From positions 868,001-932,000 of the forward strand of contig NZ_JACJPL010000031.1 of assembly GCF_014696065.1 (NCBI RefSeq): a DNA stretch of 64,000 bases, given 5' to 3'. Below are positions 1-8,537 of this stretch, piece by piece (within the stretch, counting starts at the first letter, position 1; every line of letters starts with the position of its first letter). A program made the position numbers and the translations under genes. The stretch comes from Leptolyngbya sp. FACHB-261 (lineage in GTDB: Bacteria; Cyanobacteriota; Cyanobacteriia; FACHB-261). Under the pieces are notes generated by a model. The model worked only from the letters and a program-made list of their open reading frames with translations. It did not search any database and had not been told where the DNA came from.

Positions 1-1089
1 AAGTGGCGAGTCTTGGACCTTGCCTAGACCCCGAAACACATTGTTGACTAGCGCTTGCCGGTCAAGAGCATGGGCGACTGCCTGTCGAAAGGCAAGGTCC
101 CTGAACCAACGCGACCGCTCTGGCCGCACCAATGGTTTCCCAGTTTTAGGATTGCGAGCACGGCTTTGGTTGAAGGTGATCCAGGTGCTATTCGGTGGTG
201 GACCACCGTTATAAATCGTGAACTGACCCCGCTCCTCTTCCTGTTTGAGCAGTTGAAAGTCCTCTGGCCGCAAATTATAGAAGTCCAATTCTTGCGAGCG
301 AAAACGCAGCAGTTGGGTATCGCGGGAGTCCATGACCTGAACCACCAGCCGCTCGATTAGGGGTTCTGCTGCACCTTGGGCAGTCCGCCGCCAGTAATAA
401 GGGTTGCGTTCTAATAACACTCGCTCACCAGGGCGATACTGCTTAAGGCGATAGGGGCCACTGCCAACAATTTGCTGAACGTTGGTCTCAACGGTCCAAG
501 TGGTTAAAAACTGCGGATTACCGTTTGAATTGAGATTTTGAACTGTGTTCTCTAAAACGTGCTTGGGCAGAATCGGCGCATCTAGCGTGACCAGAAACGG
601 GGCAAAAGGCTCAGGCAGAATGAACTCAATCTGCTGCTCATTGAGCTTACGCAAAGCGGGAAAGCGATTGCTTTGGCCGATGCGCATGACATCCCGTTGG
701 CGAGCTGGAATCTGCTCGTTAAAGATGACGTCTTCAAAAGTGAACAGAACATCGTCGGCAGTTAGCGGCTGTCCATCGGACCACTGCAATCCATCCCGCA
801 GTGTGAACCGAATGCGCTTGCCAGTGTTGTCGATTTCCCAAGACTCTGCCAGTTCTGGCTCTACGCGTCCGGTTAGCCCGTTCAAGCGCACCAAACCATC
901 AAAAACTAAGCTCACATCTTCCAGAGAGTTTTCGCCCAATATCGGGTTAAAACTTTTGGGGTCTGAGGTGGTCGACAGAACCAGTTGCGAGCCGGGGAGG
1001 GGATGAGGCGCACAGGCGACTAAGTAGCCACCTAAGATCAGCGCCAAGAGCAATAACCACAAGTGGCGCACTAAGCGGGCAGACTGCAT
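1..1089 (-). CDS. ABC transporter substrate-binding lipoprotein, family 5 (partial, C-terminus off the left edge)
   Basis: The reading frame opens with ATG at 1089 and runs off the left edge, giving 363 codons without a stop. Residues 1-26 are a hydrophobic signal ending in a lipobox, LVAC (23-26), so the protein should be lipid-anchored outside the cytoplasmic membrane. The mature part has the look of dipeptide/oligopeptide/nickel binding proteins (SBP_bac_5), with DPKSFNPI after the lipobox, DGLQWSDGQPLTADDV and a later VGSGPYRLKQYRPGE stretch. In this family the protein captures a peptide-like solute for an ABC permease. No permease or ATPase gene is visible here, so the ligand is not known. 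It is the last gene on the minus strand before the edge. Confidence 0.88.
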   Translation of the reverse strand, partial: MQSARLVRHLWLLLLALILGGYLVACAPHPLPGSQLVLSTTSDPKSFNPILGENSLEDVSLVFDGLVRLNGLTGRVEPELAESWEIDNTGKRIRFTLRDGLQWSDGQPLTADDVLFTFEDVIFNEQIPARQRDVMRIGQSNRFPALRKLNEQQIEFILPEPFAPFLVTLDAPILPKHVLENTVQNLNSNGNPQFLTTWTVETNVQQIVGSGPYRLKQYRPGERVLLERNPYYWRRTAQGAAEPLIERLVVQVMDSRDTQLLRFRSQELDFYNLRPEDFQLLKQEEERGQFTIYNGGPPPNSTWITFNQSRARNPKTGKPLVRPERSRWFRDLAFRQAVAHALDRQALVNNVFRGLGKVQDSPL

Positions 1090-1204
1090 AGACCAAACTG
1101 TCTAAAAAAAGATACAGCGCAGTCTACATGCTGCTGGGGCTAGTGCGCACTGAGCTTCTCGCGCTCAGTCAGAGACAGGGCTGGCATAGGCCATGTCGAT
1201 CGGT

Positions 1205-1426
1205 TCAAGCATCCTCAGCGCTCTCTAAAAACTGGGTGTCGATGAGATAGGCGCCTGTTGCGAAGCGCACGCCCCAATAACCGCCTGGTCGTCGGTCCAG
1301 AATCACGCCCTCAGCCCCCTGGCTAAGCAGGTAAGCGGGACGCAGCATTGGCATCGGTTCAGCAGTTTTGAGGTAGGGAGGTAGGGTTTTAAGCCGAACT
1401 TTCGCACCAATCGCAAACTCGCTCAT
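1205..1426 (-). CDS. sipA: SipA-type regulatory protein (DUF3148), partner of sensor kinase NblS
   Basis: This is a 73-residue protein. It carries the highly conserved cyanobacterial blocks KTAEPMPMLRP (about 20-30) and LDRRPGGYWGVRFA (about 44-57) of the SipA/DUF3148 family. In Synechococcus, SipA is a small SH3-like beta-barrel that binds the ATPase domain of NblS/Hik33 and affects control of high-light and nutrient-stress genes. That role is family knowledge; the sequence shows only the family match. The start ATG at 1426 is preceded by a purine-rich GAGAGTG. The gene is monocistronic-looking, lying between the ABC lipoprotein gene and the pentapeptide-repeat gene. Confidence 0.88.
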   Translation of the reverse strand: MSEFAIGAKVRLKTLPPYLKTAEPMPMLRPAYLLSQGAEGVILDRRPGGYWGVRFATGAYLIDTQFLESAEDA

Positions 1427-1469
1427 ATTTTGTTCACTCTCAAAGGTTCACTCTTCAGAATTAGCTAGA

Positions 1470-2207
1470 TTAGCGGGGCTCGTTGCGCAGGCGAATAATT
1501 GCCTGTCGGAGTTGTTGCTGTAACTCGGGTTGCGGTTCACGCCCTAGGGCCAGCAGCAAGGCCCCAACCGAATCAAACCGCCGCAATTGAACCAGCCCGG
1601 TCGCAGCACGGCGACGCACCTCCGGGTCTGGACAAGCTAGCAGACGGATCAAGTGGTGTTGCAGGCTGCGATCGAGGCTGTCAAGGCGGGCTCCATTGAA
1701 GCGAGCCCCTTTGAGATTGGCCTGAGCAAGCTGGGTCCCACGCAGATCCAGGTTGCGGAGATCGGATCCGCGCAAGTTCGCGCCCCGCAAATCTGCGCCC
1801 GGTCCCACAGCCCCACAGTGTTGAAACTTAAACTGCTCCGGCCACTGAGTTAGGTTGTTGTACCGCGCTTGGTTGAGGTCAGCGCCATTGAGATTGACAT
1901 TGCGTAGGTCTGTCCCGCGCAAATCTGCGCCGCGTAACTGCGTATCTTGGCAAATAGCCCCACTCAAATTGGCTGCCTGGAGATTAGCACCGTTGAGACA
2001 GGCGCGGCTGAGATCGGCATAACTGAGATCAGCCCGACTGAGGTCAGTATCTTGAAGCTGGCTGTGGTTGAGCAGAGCCTCTCTCAAGCAGGCATCTCTT
2101 AGACAAGCAGCCGTCAGCCGCATACTGCGTAGATCAGCTCGACGCAAATCTGCGCCACGAAGGTCAGCATGGCTGGCATCAGCAGCAATTAAAGTGCTAG
2201 GACGCAG
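1470..2207 (-). CDS. Pentapeptide-repeat protein with HEAT-like C-terminus, probable CTG start
   Basis: The protein is dominated by A(D/N)LxX pentapeptide repeats (about residues 8-170), which fold as a right-handed quadrilateral beta-helix. The last 60 or so residues (LLACPDPEVRRRAATGLVQL and after) look like a HEAT-type alpha repeat. The first conventional start in frame is TTG at 2147, but repeats of the same type (ADLRGADLRRADL) continue in frame upstream of it. There is no ATG, GTG or TTG between 2147 and the upstream stop near 2264. A strong AAAGGAGG at about 2213-2220 sits 4 nt before an in-frame CTG at 2205-2207, so I chose that as start. The cellular function is unknown. Confidence 0.75.
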   Translation of the reverse strand: MRPSTLIAADASHADLRGADLRRADLRSMRLTAACLRDACLREALLNHSQLQDTDLSRADLSYADLSRACLNGANLQAANLSGAICQDTQLRGADLRGTDLRNVNLNGADLNQARYNNLTQWPEQFKFQHCGAVGPGADLRGANLRGSDLRNLDLRGTQLAQANLKGARFNGARLDSLDRSLQHHLIRLLACPDPEVRRRAATGLVQLRRFDSVGALLLALGREPQPELQQQLRQAIIRLRNEPR

Positions 2208-2282
2208 TTGGCCTCCTTTCGCCGCAGCATTGCACCAGACAAAATGCTCAAGGGTGCCACTCTACTTCAGGGTACTCAGGAA

Positions 2283-2861
2283 CTATTTGTTAGGCTTCTC
2301 TGCGCTTTTGTCCGAGGCAGGTTTATCTGGGCCTGAACCCGCTGAACTAGGCTTGTCGGCTGGGTGTTTTTCAGACTTGGCGTCTGGTTCTGGCGATTGC
2401 AAGGCTTGGTCTAAAATGGCGCGTGCCTGTTCTGCCTGGGACCTAGCTTCTCGGTAGCGCAGGTTCGCCTGAGCAAAGGTCTTAAGCGATTTGAAGCCTT
2501 CTTTAAGTCGAGCAATCTCGTCTTCACTGACCGTTTCGTCGCTAAACAGAACGTCAACCTGGGCGCGAACCTCCAGGGCTTCAGTGCGGCTTTCTTGGAC
2601 CTTGAGCTTGAGAGTGGCTAAGTTACTGAGCACTTGGACAGCTTGGGTCACGGCGTCCTCATCACTGACAGAGGCAGAACCGGGATCTTTTACTTCGATA
2701 AACTGCTGAGGACTAAAGCCGTCAGCCAGCTCAGTGGCTAATTTGCCGGCATCCATGAGTTCGATGAGCTGGTCCATCGCTTTCTCACGAGCTTTGGCAG
2801 AGTCTTTCCCGGAAACCGTCAGGATGACTTCCGGGTTTTGAGCGAGGGTGTACTGGACCAT
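2283..2861 (-). CDS. Conserved cyanobacterial hypothetical protein, charged C-terminal tail
   Basis: This 192-residue soluble protein has no signal peptide or membrane segment. The N-terminal half (MVQYTLAQNPEVILTVSGKD, then FSPQQFIEVKDP near residue 50) looks like a family I recall from other cyanobacteria without a function. Residues about 70-150 are strongly helical, probably coiled coil (LKLKVQESRTEALEVRAQVD). The last 40 residues are low complexity, rich in Pro, Ser, Lys and Asp, and likely disordered. The stop lies 76 nt from the predicted start of the pentapeptide-repeat gene, so the two could be cotranscribed. I cannot assign a function. Confidence 0.75.
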   Translation of the reverse strand: MVQYTLAQNPEVILTVSGKDSAKAREKAMDQLIELMDAGKLATELADGFSPQQFIEVKDPGSASVSDEDAVTQAVQVLSNLATLKLKVQESRTEALEVRAQVDVLFSDETVSEDEIARLKEGFKSLKTFAQANLRYREARSQAEQARAILDQALQSPEPDAKSEKHPADKPSSAGSGPDKPASDKSAEKPNK

Positions 2862-3009
2862 GGTTAAAGGTAGGGCTTTTCTCTGAATGCTATCGATCCT
2901 AATGGTCTCTGCGCTGAATTGAGGTTCTACTGGCTAGTTGGCTGACTGACTACTGCCTCTCACCTAGCTAACCAACAAGACTTTTAGGGCAATGGTCATC
3001 CAGTAACAG

Positions 3010-3045
3010 CTGCAGCTCAAGCTTAAAAGCTTGAGCTGCAGTTTT
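3010..3045 (+). terminator. Perfect 15-bp hairpin followed by TTTT
   Basis: CTGCAGCTCAAGCTT (3010-3024) is followed by a 2-nt loop and its exact reverse complement (3027-3041), then TTTT. The T tract is on the plus strand, although both flanking genes are on the minus strand. It is therefore either a bidirectional hairpin or a terminator for unannotated plus-strand transcription. Confidence 0.55.
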
Positions 3046-3350
3046 CGGAACCCTCTTGAAGCCAATGGTCAAGCCATAAGCTCTGATTGCTATTTTTCCT
3101 TTAGATTCAGATAGATCAGAAGATCGACAGAGGGATGATCGGCAGTACTTTTCCTACTAAGTTATTCTCCCAGCCCAGACCTAGCGAGCCTATCTTCTGT
3201 GAAGGGCCTGCCGAGAAATGTAAGGTCAGAAGCTAATTAAGCAGGAAATTAAGCAGGAACAGGTTGATTAGGCACTCTAGGCCAAGTCAAGAGCCACCAA
3301 GCCAAGAAGCGCCAGCAGCTAAATAGCTACAGCGAAAAATCTCTTTTTCA

Positions 3351-3391
3351 CTGGTAGTGCCATTGCGACTGCGAAGGCAAAGCACTACCAG
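3351..3391 (-). terminator. Stem-loop downstream of the 102-residue hypothetical gene
   Basis: CTGGTAGTGC (3351-3360) pairs with GCACTACCAG (3382-3391). It lies 18 nt past the stop of the minus-strand gene ending at 3409. A-rich sequence follows on that strand, with an imperfect T run further on, so terminator function is plausible but weak. Confidence 0.4.
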
Positions 3392-3408
3392 ATTCACTCA
3401 TCCGCCGC

Positions 3409-3717
3409 TCAAACTGTTGCTAGCACAAACTCCCAGTAGGAGTCCCAAAGCGTATCTACCTTTGACTGTTCTTGGGTGGTTCGCTCCTGCACAGCACCAC
3501 GAGCAATGATTTGACCCACTTCGTAGGCCAATTCGCTTGAGACTCGACCATCAGTTGAGTTGACAACTTGAGCAGCAAAGCGTTCAGCCCAGCGCTTTTG
3601 CCCAACAGAAAAGCTACGGTTCATGGGTGTTTTCTTTGAAGCTAGAGATGTCACTAGTTTGGACCAATCAAGCAGCACTGACCTGCGTTTCAGATACGTA
3701 ATTTCACGCTGATCCAT
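3409..3717 (-). CDS. Hypothetical protein, 102 residues
   Basis: This is a small, soluble, mainly helical protein with a basic N-terminal part (MDQREITYLKRRSVLL) and an acidic, aromatic C-terminus (DTLWDSYWEFV). There is no signal peptide, membrane segment or motif that I recognise. It starts 29 nt downstream of the stop of the histidine phosphatase gene on the same strand, so the two may be cotranscribed. Codon use looks like that of neighbouring genes, which supports a real gene. Function unknown. Confidence 0.6.
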   Translation of the reverse strand: MDQREITYLKRRSVLLDWSKLVTSLASKKTPMNRSFSVGQKRWAERFAAQVVNSTDGRVSSELAYEVGQIIARGAVQERTTQEQSKVDTLWDSYWEFVLATV

Positions 3718-3746
3718 GTACTTTTGTTACCAGCTCTCAGATTGGC

Positions 3747-4385
3747 TTAAGTGCCGGGCAGCGAACGCAAGCGTTCACTGAGATGGCTGCGCTCAGCCAA
3801 AGCTCGGACTAGAGGTCCGTGATCGCCGAATTCTACGATACTGATCGAGCCTACAGGACAGCCAATCCGATAGCGAAAACGGCCCACATCAACTCCTAAA
3901 AGGCTACAGAGCAGGATGCGGATCGTCGCCTTATGAGAGGCAACTAGAACATTACCACTGCTATAGCGCTGCTTAATTTCTTCAACGACCTTGAGCGCAC
4001 GGGTAGCAATGGCGACAGCCGCCTCACCACCGGTAGGGGGATACCAGGCAGGATCAGCGGTCCAGCGAATATGGTCTTCTCGATAGGTTTCCTTAACCTT
4101 GTCTACCGATAGCCCTTCCCACTGACCATAGTGAATTTCCCTAAGACCATCGCGGAGTTGAATCTCTAGACCTAAGGCTTCACAGATCGGGTTCACTGTC
4201 GCAATCGTGCGTTTCATTGGGCTGGCAAACACTGCCGTCCAGGCAGTTGTGCGGTAAGCCTCTGCAAACGCTTGCGCCATCTCAATGCCCTCCGAGGTCA
4301 GTTCTGGATCGATGGAGCCGCAAAAGGCATTTTCACGACTGCACGCAGTCTGCCCGTGGCGCAGAAAGTAAAGCGTTAAGCTCAA
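3747..4385 (-). CDS. Histidine phosphatase family protein (phosphoglycerate mutase-like)
   Basis: The protein is 212 residues. It opens with the catalytic LRHGQT motif (His about 10), has a second conserved block LREIHYGQWEG (about 101-111) with the acid residue, and has the second histidine in VASHKATIR (about 150). These are the marks of the branch-1 histidine phosphatase superfamily, where the first His forms a phospho-intermediate. Members include cofactor-dependent phosphoglycerate mutases, alpha-ribazole phosphatase and phosphoserine phosphatase, and the substrate cannot be read from sequence alone. The length fits the small phosphatase subgroup. The start ATG at 4385 matches the usual start just before the RHG motif. 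Confidence 0.85.
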   Translation of the reverse strand: MSLTLYFLRHGQTACSRENAFCGSIDPELTSEGIEMAQAFAEAYRTTAWTAVFASPMKRTIATVNPICEALGLEIQLRDGLREIHYGQWEGLSVDKVKETYREDHIRWTADPAWYPPTGGEAAVAIATRALKVVEEIKQRYSSGNVLVASHKATIRILLCSLLGVDVGRFRYRIGCPVGSISIVEFGDHGPLVRALAERSHLSERLRSLPGT

Positions 4386-4472
4386 GGTTGTTCTCTCCGG
4401 TTGGTTGAGTGAGAGTAAGCCCTTGTATCGTAACCAGGTAATTCTATTGCCCAGTAGCTTGGGGACTACAGA

Positions 4473-4652
4473 TTAGGCGTTCTCTGCCACCAGGTTGAGG
4501 ATCGTTGTGACCAGTTCACTGGACTCCACGGGTGTAGCAAGGTGCTGTTGAAAACCAGCCCCAAGCGCTCGTTTACGATCTTCCTCACAGGTATAAGCAG
4601 AGTTGTCAGCAAGCAGGGTACAGGTATCAACTTCATCTTCAACGAGCAGAAT
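4473..4652 (-). pseudogene. Relic of a response-regulator receiver domain, former C-terminus of the upstream kinase
   Basis: Immediately after the TAA stop of the kinase gene (4653-4655), the same frame continues for 59 codons to a second stop at 4473-4475. It begins ILLVEDEVDTCTLL, the first strand and acidic pocket of a receiver domain. It then jumps to AYTCEEDRKRALGAGFQQHL followed by PVESSELV, the end of a receiver domain. About 60 residues of the middle, including the phosphorylated Asp, are missing. In hybrid kinases the junction is typically LKGLKILLVEDE; here the Lys codon AAA has become TAA. I read this as a nonsense mutation plus an in-frame internal deletion. Confidence 0.8.
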
Positions 4653-7529
4653 TTAGAGACCCTTAAGGCTTGTGTTGGCTACCTCCGCATCACCCTTGGT
4701 GGCATACGGGTCGGTCAGAAGGGAGCATATTTCTAAAGCTTGTAGTAGAGGGGAAGGGCTGTTGAGCGGCAATTTGACTGTGAAGGTGCTGCCTTGTCCC
4801 TCGCCGAGGCTATCCACTGAAACCATGCCGCCATGCAAATCAACCAGGTCTCGCACAATCGCTAAACCTAGACCCAAGCCCCCGTAAGTGCGCGTAATCG
4901 AGCTATCAGCCTGACGGAAGCGCTCAAAGACATGGGGGAGGAACTCAGCGCTGATCCCCTTGCCGGTATCACTTACACTGACCTCAGCGTGGGTGTCAGT
5001 GTAAGTCAGGTAGACTTGCATTCGCCCTCCTGCTGGCGTGAACTTGATGGCATTGGAAAGCAAGTTCCACAGAATTTGCTGGAGGCGGTTGGGATCACCC
5101 ATCACCGATTTTGGGTCTGCTGCTAACAGCGATTGCAGACAAATGCCTTTAGCCTCTACGGCTGGATGGATTGCCTCAAGGGCCGCTTCGATGATCGGTA
5201 CTAATTCACAGTTACCGATTTCTAAGCGCATTTTGCCGCGAATGATGCGTGAGATATCCAGCAGATCGTCAATCAGTTGCACTTGGGCTTTGGCATTGCG
5301 CTCGATGATCTCACAAGCGCGGGTTGCACCCTCTGGATTCAGCTTGCCGCGCCCCAATAACTGAGCCCAACCCAGAATGCCATTCAGGGGCGAGCGCAAC
5401 TCATGGGAGAGCGTGGCCAGGAACTCATCCTTGAGCCGATTGGCAGACTCGGCCTCAGCTCGCTCCCGTTGGGCTAGGGCGTAGAGCCGAGCATTGTCTA
5501 CGGCAATAGCCGCATGACGAGTCAACTCCTCTGCAAGTGCCAAATCAGCAGAGCTATAGCGTCGATCTGATGCTGTCAAGACAAAGGTAATCGCGCCCAA
5601 CGTCCGGTTGCGGGCAAGCAACGGCACGATCATGTAAGTTTTGATGCCAAGCGCCTCGGTCAGCTTCAGGTGCTCAGCATCCTGGGTGGTCGCCTCAAGC
5701 AGTTGTTGTGAGACTTCAGGCACAATCTCCGACTGGCCGGTCCGTAAAACCTTGGCAACTCCCTCCAAACTGTTGGGATTCGGGGGGTAGCGGCGCAATT
5801 GATGCACCAGATCAACCTTGTCCGGATCTGTATGCACAGTGGCTACTCGGCAGATTTGGCCGTTCTCTTCGACTACATCAACCAGGCAGTAATCTGCTAA
5901 CGCTGGTAAAGCAAGACCTGCCACACTAGCCAGCGTAGTTTCGTAATCCAACGAAGAAGCCAGCAGGGCGCTGACTTTGGCTAGAAAGCGCAGAGTTTGC
6001 TCGGCTCGCTTCTGGTCGTCGATATCCGTGCTGGTGCCAAACCATTTAACAACTTGTCCATCCGGTGATTGGAGAGGCAGAGCTCGTCCCAAGTGCCAGC
6101 GGTAGGCGTTATCTGTCGCTCGTTTAAAGCGGTACTCCACTTCATAACGCTCACCAGTCGCCACGCATTGCTGCCACTGATCCAAGCAATGGGGCAGATC
6201 ACTAGGATGCAAGACTGATTGCCAATCTAAGCCTAAGCTTTGCTCCAGGGTTAGACCGCTGTAATCAAACCAGCGCTGGTTGTGATAATCCACTTGACCG
6301 TCAGGCTGGGCAGTCCAGACAATCTGAGGAATAGACTCAGCCAAGAAGCGGTAGCGTTGCTCATTAGCCTGGGCTTCGGCTCGGGCTGCTTGCTCGCATT
6401 TCAGCCGTTGAGCCCGCTCCTGCTCAGCCTGTTTACGCTCAGTCAGATCTAGGCAGAAACTGACGATTTCCTGTTGCTGGTCGTAGGGCTCTTGTAATAG
6501 TGCGGCTCCGATTAGAACAGGCACACGCCGACCATCTTTGCGAATGAACTCCTGCTCAAACGGCGTGCAGACTCCTTGGCTTTTAAGTTCTGCTAGTCCT
6601 TTAGCGTGAAGAGGAATTAATTTCTGCGGTAGAGCCTGATTTTTATGGGTTTGGCTCGATAGCTCCTCCTGCCCGTAACCTAAAAGGTTTAGTAGATAGT
6701 CATTGGCATAATGAACTGCACCCTCAAAATTAGTGAACGTTACCCCAAAGATATTAGACTCTACGAGTCGTCGAAAGCGCCTCTCACTTTCTTGCAAAGC
6801 AGTCTCTGTGCGTTTACGCTCACTTAAATCCAAGACAAAGCCAATAACTCGCTCCCGAGTACCTTCTAAAAGAGCAAAGCCTAACAGAACGGGTACCCGG
6901 CTGCCATCTTTACGGACATACTCTTTCTCGAAAGGGGTACAAACCCCAACAGCTTGAAGTTCCTCAATGGCGCGTCGGCTAATCTCCTGGTACTTGGGTG
7001 GCGTCATTTCACCCCAGTGAACTCGCTCAGCGTGTAAATCCTCGCGGCTGTAGCCAACAGTGCGTAAAAAGGCGTCGTTGGCGTCCAGCACAGAGCCATT
7101 TATGTCTGCGACTAGAACACCAATTAGATTAGACTCAGCCAGACGGCTAAAGCGAGCCTCACTCGCGCGCAAAGACCGAAGGCTCATTTCAGCCTTGTGC
7201 TTGGCAGCGCGCAAAGCAGTGCTTAGCCCATAGATCATAAACGAGACTAGCACTAGTATACTAAAGCGCACTAGCACGTTGAAGTCAGTGATAGCAAGAG
7301 AATATAAAGGTGGCAGAAAGTAATACTTCGCCCCTAGCGCTGCCAAAACAATCGCGAATAGCCCCGGTTTTAACCCACCATATAGTGAGCTAATCATCAC
7401 TGCCGGGTAAAAGAGCGCGAAAACAGTTGGTGCCAACAGAGGTTGCAGGAGGCTCGTCAACAGTAGGGCGAGCCCATCGGCCAAAACAGCAATGCTGTAG
7501 GGTAACAACTCGCGAGTAACCTTGATCAT
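4653..7529 (-). CDS. Membrane-bound PAS/GAF sensor histidine kinase that lost its receiver domain
   Basis: The N-terminus has four hydrophobic segments of the KdpD/DUF4118 type (about residues 8-100). Three PAS domains follow (about 125-240, 245-370, 390-515), each introduced by an xxFxxLxES motif, then a GAF domain (about 530-690). The HisKA domain has the phospho-acceptor H in LATLSHELRSPLNG (about 710-725), and an HATPase domain carries N, G1 and G2 boxes (DTGKGIS, GLGLGLAIV). It should autophosphorylate in response to an unknown signal. An upstream in-frame start at 7589 exists, but ATG at 7529 has GGGGAG just before it. The protein stops immediately before a relic receiver domain, so it is now a plain kinase derived from a hybrid one. 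Confidence 0.9.
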   Translation of the reverse strand: MIKVTRELLPYSIAVLADGLALLLTSLLQPLLAPTVFALFYPAVMISSLYGGLKPGLFAIVLAALGAKYYFLPPLYSLAITDFNVLVRFSILVLVSFMIYGLSTALRAAKHKAEMSLRSLRASEARFSRLAESNLIGVLVADINGSVLDANDAFLRTVGYSREDLHAERVHWGEMTPPKYQEISRRAIEELQAVGVCTPFEKEYVRKDGSRVPVLLGFALLEGTRERVIGFVLDLSERKRTETALQESERRFRRLVESNIFGVTFTNFEGAVHYANDYLLNLLGYGQEELSSQTHKNQALPQKLIPLHAKGLAELKSQGVCTPFEQEFIRKDGRRVPVLIGAALLQEPYDQQQEIVSFCLDLTERKQAEQERAQRLKCEQAARAEAQANEQRYRFLAESIPQIVWTAQPDGQVDYHNQRWFDYSGLTLEQSLGLDWQSVLHPSDLPHCLDQWQQCVATGERYEVEYRFKRATDNAYRWHLGRALPLQSPDGQVVKWFGTSTDIDDQKRAEQTLRFLAKVSALLASSLDYETTLASVAGLALPALADYCLVDVVEENGQICRVATVHTDPDKVDLVHQLRRYPPNPNSLEGVAKVLRTGQSEIVPEVSQQLLEATTQDAEHLKLTEALGIKTYMIVPLLARNRTLGAITFVLTASDRRYSSADLALAEELTRHAAIAVDNARLYALAQRERAEAESANRLKDEFLATLSHELRSPLNGILGWAQLLGRGKLNPEGATRACEIIERNAKAQVQLIDDLLDISRIIRGKMRLEIGNCELVPIIEAALEAIHPAVEAKGICLQSLLAADPKSVMGDPNRLQQILWNLLSNAIKFTPAGGRMQVYLTYTDTHAEVSVSDTGKGISAEFLPHVFERFRQADSSITRTYGGLGLGLAIVRDLVDLHGGMVSVDSLGEGQGSTFTVKLPLNSPSPLLQALEICSLLTDPYATKGDAEVANTSLKGL

Positions 7530-7794
7530 CTTCTCCCCTTTGAAACACCAAATCAAAGCGTCAAGTAAAAAGCTCTCTAGAATCAGCAAAGGGGTTACTG
7601 AGGGGTTACTAAAGCTCTCCTCTCAACCGACAAAATTTTGGCAGCAAGAGTGAATAGTCGAGAAACACCTATAGCCTAAAAGCCTGTGGTCTAGGCAATA
7701 CTCTTAGCCTGCCTTTGCTCTATACTGATCCTAATAAATTTGATAAATTGGCGTAAGTCTGGCTATAACCTAAACAGACATCTCGCTTGACTAG

Positions 7795-8139
7795 TTACCG
7801 CTTGGGCTCACAAGGCTTCTCCAGTAACTTCTCTATCAAGAGAACTTGAATTTTGGCGTTGCGCTCAATCGTCTCAAGGGCTCGGGCGATAGTCTCCTCA
7901 TCTAATTCGTGACTGCGCAGCAACTGAGCCCAACCCAACATCGCAGTTAAGGGTGTGCGTAATTGGTAGGCTAAGGTTCTTAATAGTTCATCTTCACTCG
8001 AAGAAGCTGCCTCTTGTGCATGCTCAGGTTGAGGTCGGCAAGACGTTAAGCTCTCTTCTAAGAGCTGCTTTTCCTGAATTGAGTTCTCGGGCCTTGGGTC
8101 CGAGAACCTACTTTTTGCTTCTAGCCAAAGGTGATTCAT
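7795..8139 (-). CDS. Orphan HisKA-like fragment lacking the phospho-histidine
   Basis: This 114-residue product has no sensor and no ATPase domain. Residues about 50-107 match a histidine-kinase dimerisation domain, including LGWAQLLRSHEL and ALETIERNAKIQVLLIEKLLE. The match is to the same region of the neighbouring large kinase. In the H-box the neighbour reads LSHELRSPLNG, while this protein reads LAYQLRTPLTA, so the acceptor His is replaced by Tyr. It ends right after the second helix. It could be a decaying duplicate of a kinase, or a small protein that heterodimerises with kinases and blocks them. The frame is intact, so I list it as a CDS. Confidence 0.6.
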   Translation of the reverse strand: MNHLWLEAKSRFSDPRPENSIQEKQLLEESLTSCRPQPEHAQEAASSSEDELLRTLAYQLRTPLTAMLGWAQLLRSHELDEETIARALETIERNAKIQVLLIEKLLEKPCEPKR

Positions 8140-8537
8140 AAAGCTACAGACGTTCTAAACACTTGAGATATAGCATCAACGCTTTTTGAAAAAACATTGC
8201 TTGTTCTTAATGAAACATACAGACTTGTTGAACTGATGTCGATCTGATAATCGTTTTTCTACTATCCCAAGATATATTCTAGCTTACGACTATAGGTAGA
8301 AGCAGTGATATAGATGGTGATGCTTATAGCAACAGAACTATTTGAGTTCGTGCAGTCTCAAGCCGAGCAATGGGCGGTAGCGATAAGAAGCTTGAGCGTT
8401 TTATGCAAAATCGACGGGCAGCCATCCTTCACTGAATAGCTGCCCGCCGACTGCCCTAACTTTTTGTGCTGACCCTTGAGAGGCTACTTAAAGTTGTCTC
8501 TATAGAGACTCAAACAACTAAGACAGGGTTAAGCACT
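8140..8537. other. Intergenic region
   Basis: There is no gene I can support in these 398 bases. An 8-bp hairpin at 8415-8446 serves as a likely terminator for the receiver gene. The rest looks AT-rich and is unremarkable. Confidence 0.5.
8415..8446 (-). terminator. Hairpin terminator of the PilH/PixH-like receiver gene
   Basis: CGGGCAGC (8415-8422) pairs with GCTGCCCG (8439-8446). On the minus strand it is followed within a few bases by GATTTT, about 90 nt past the stop at 8538. Confidence 0.5.

Larger units (their letters stand above)
2862..3408. other. Intergenic region with two inverted repeats
   Basis: This stretch of 547 bases has no convincing gene in any frame. It contains a perfect 15-bp inverted repeat at 3010-3041 and a 10-bp inverted repeat at 3351-3391, described separately. 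I see nothing else recognisable. Confidence 0.6.
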
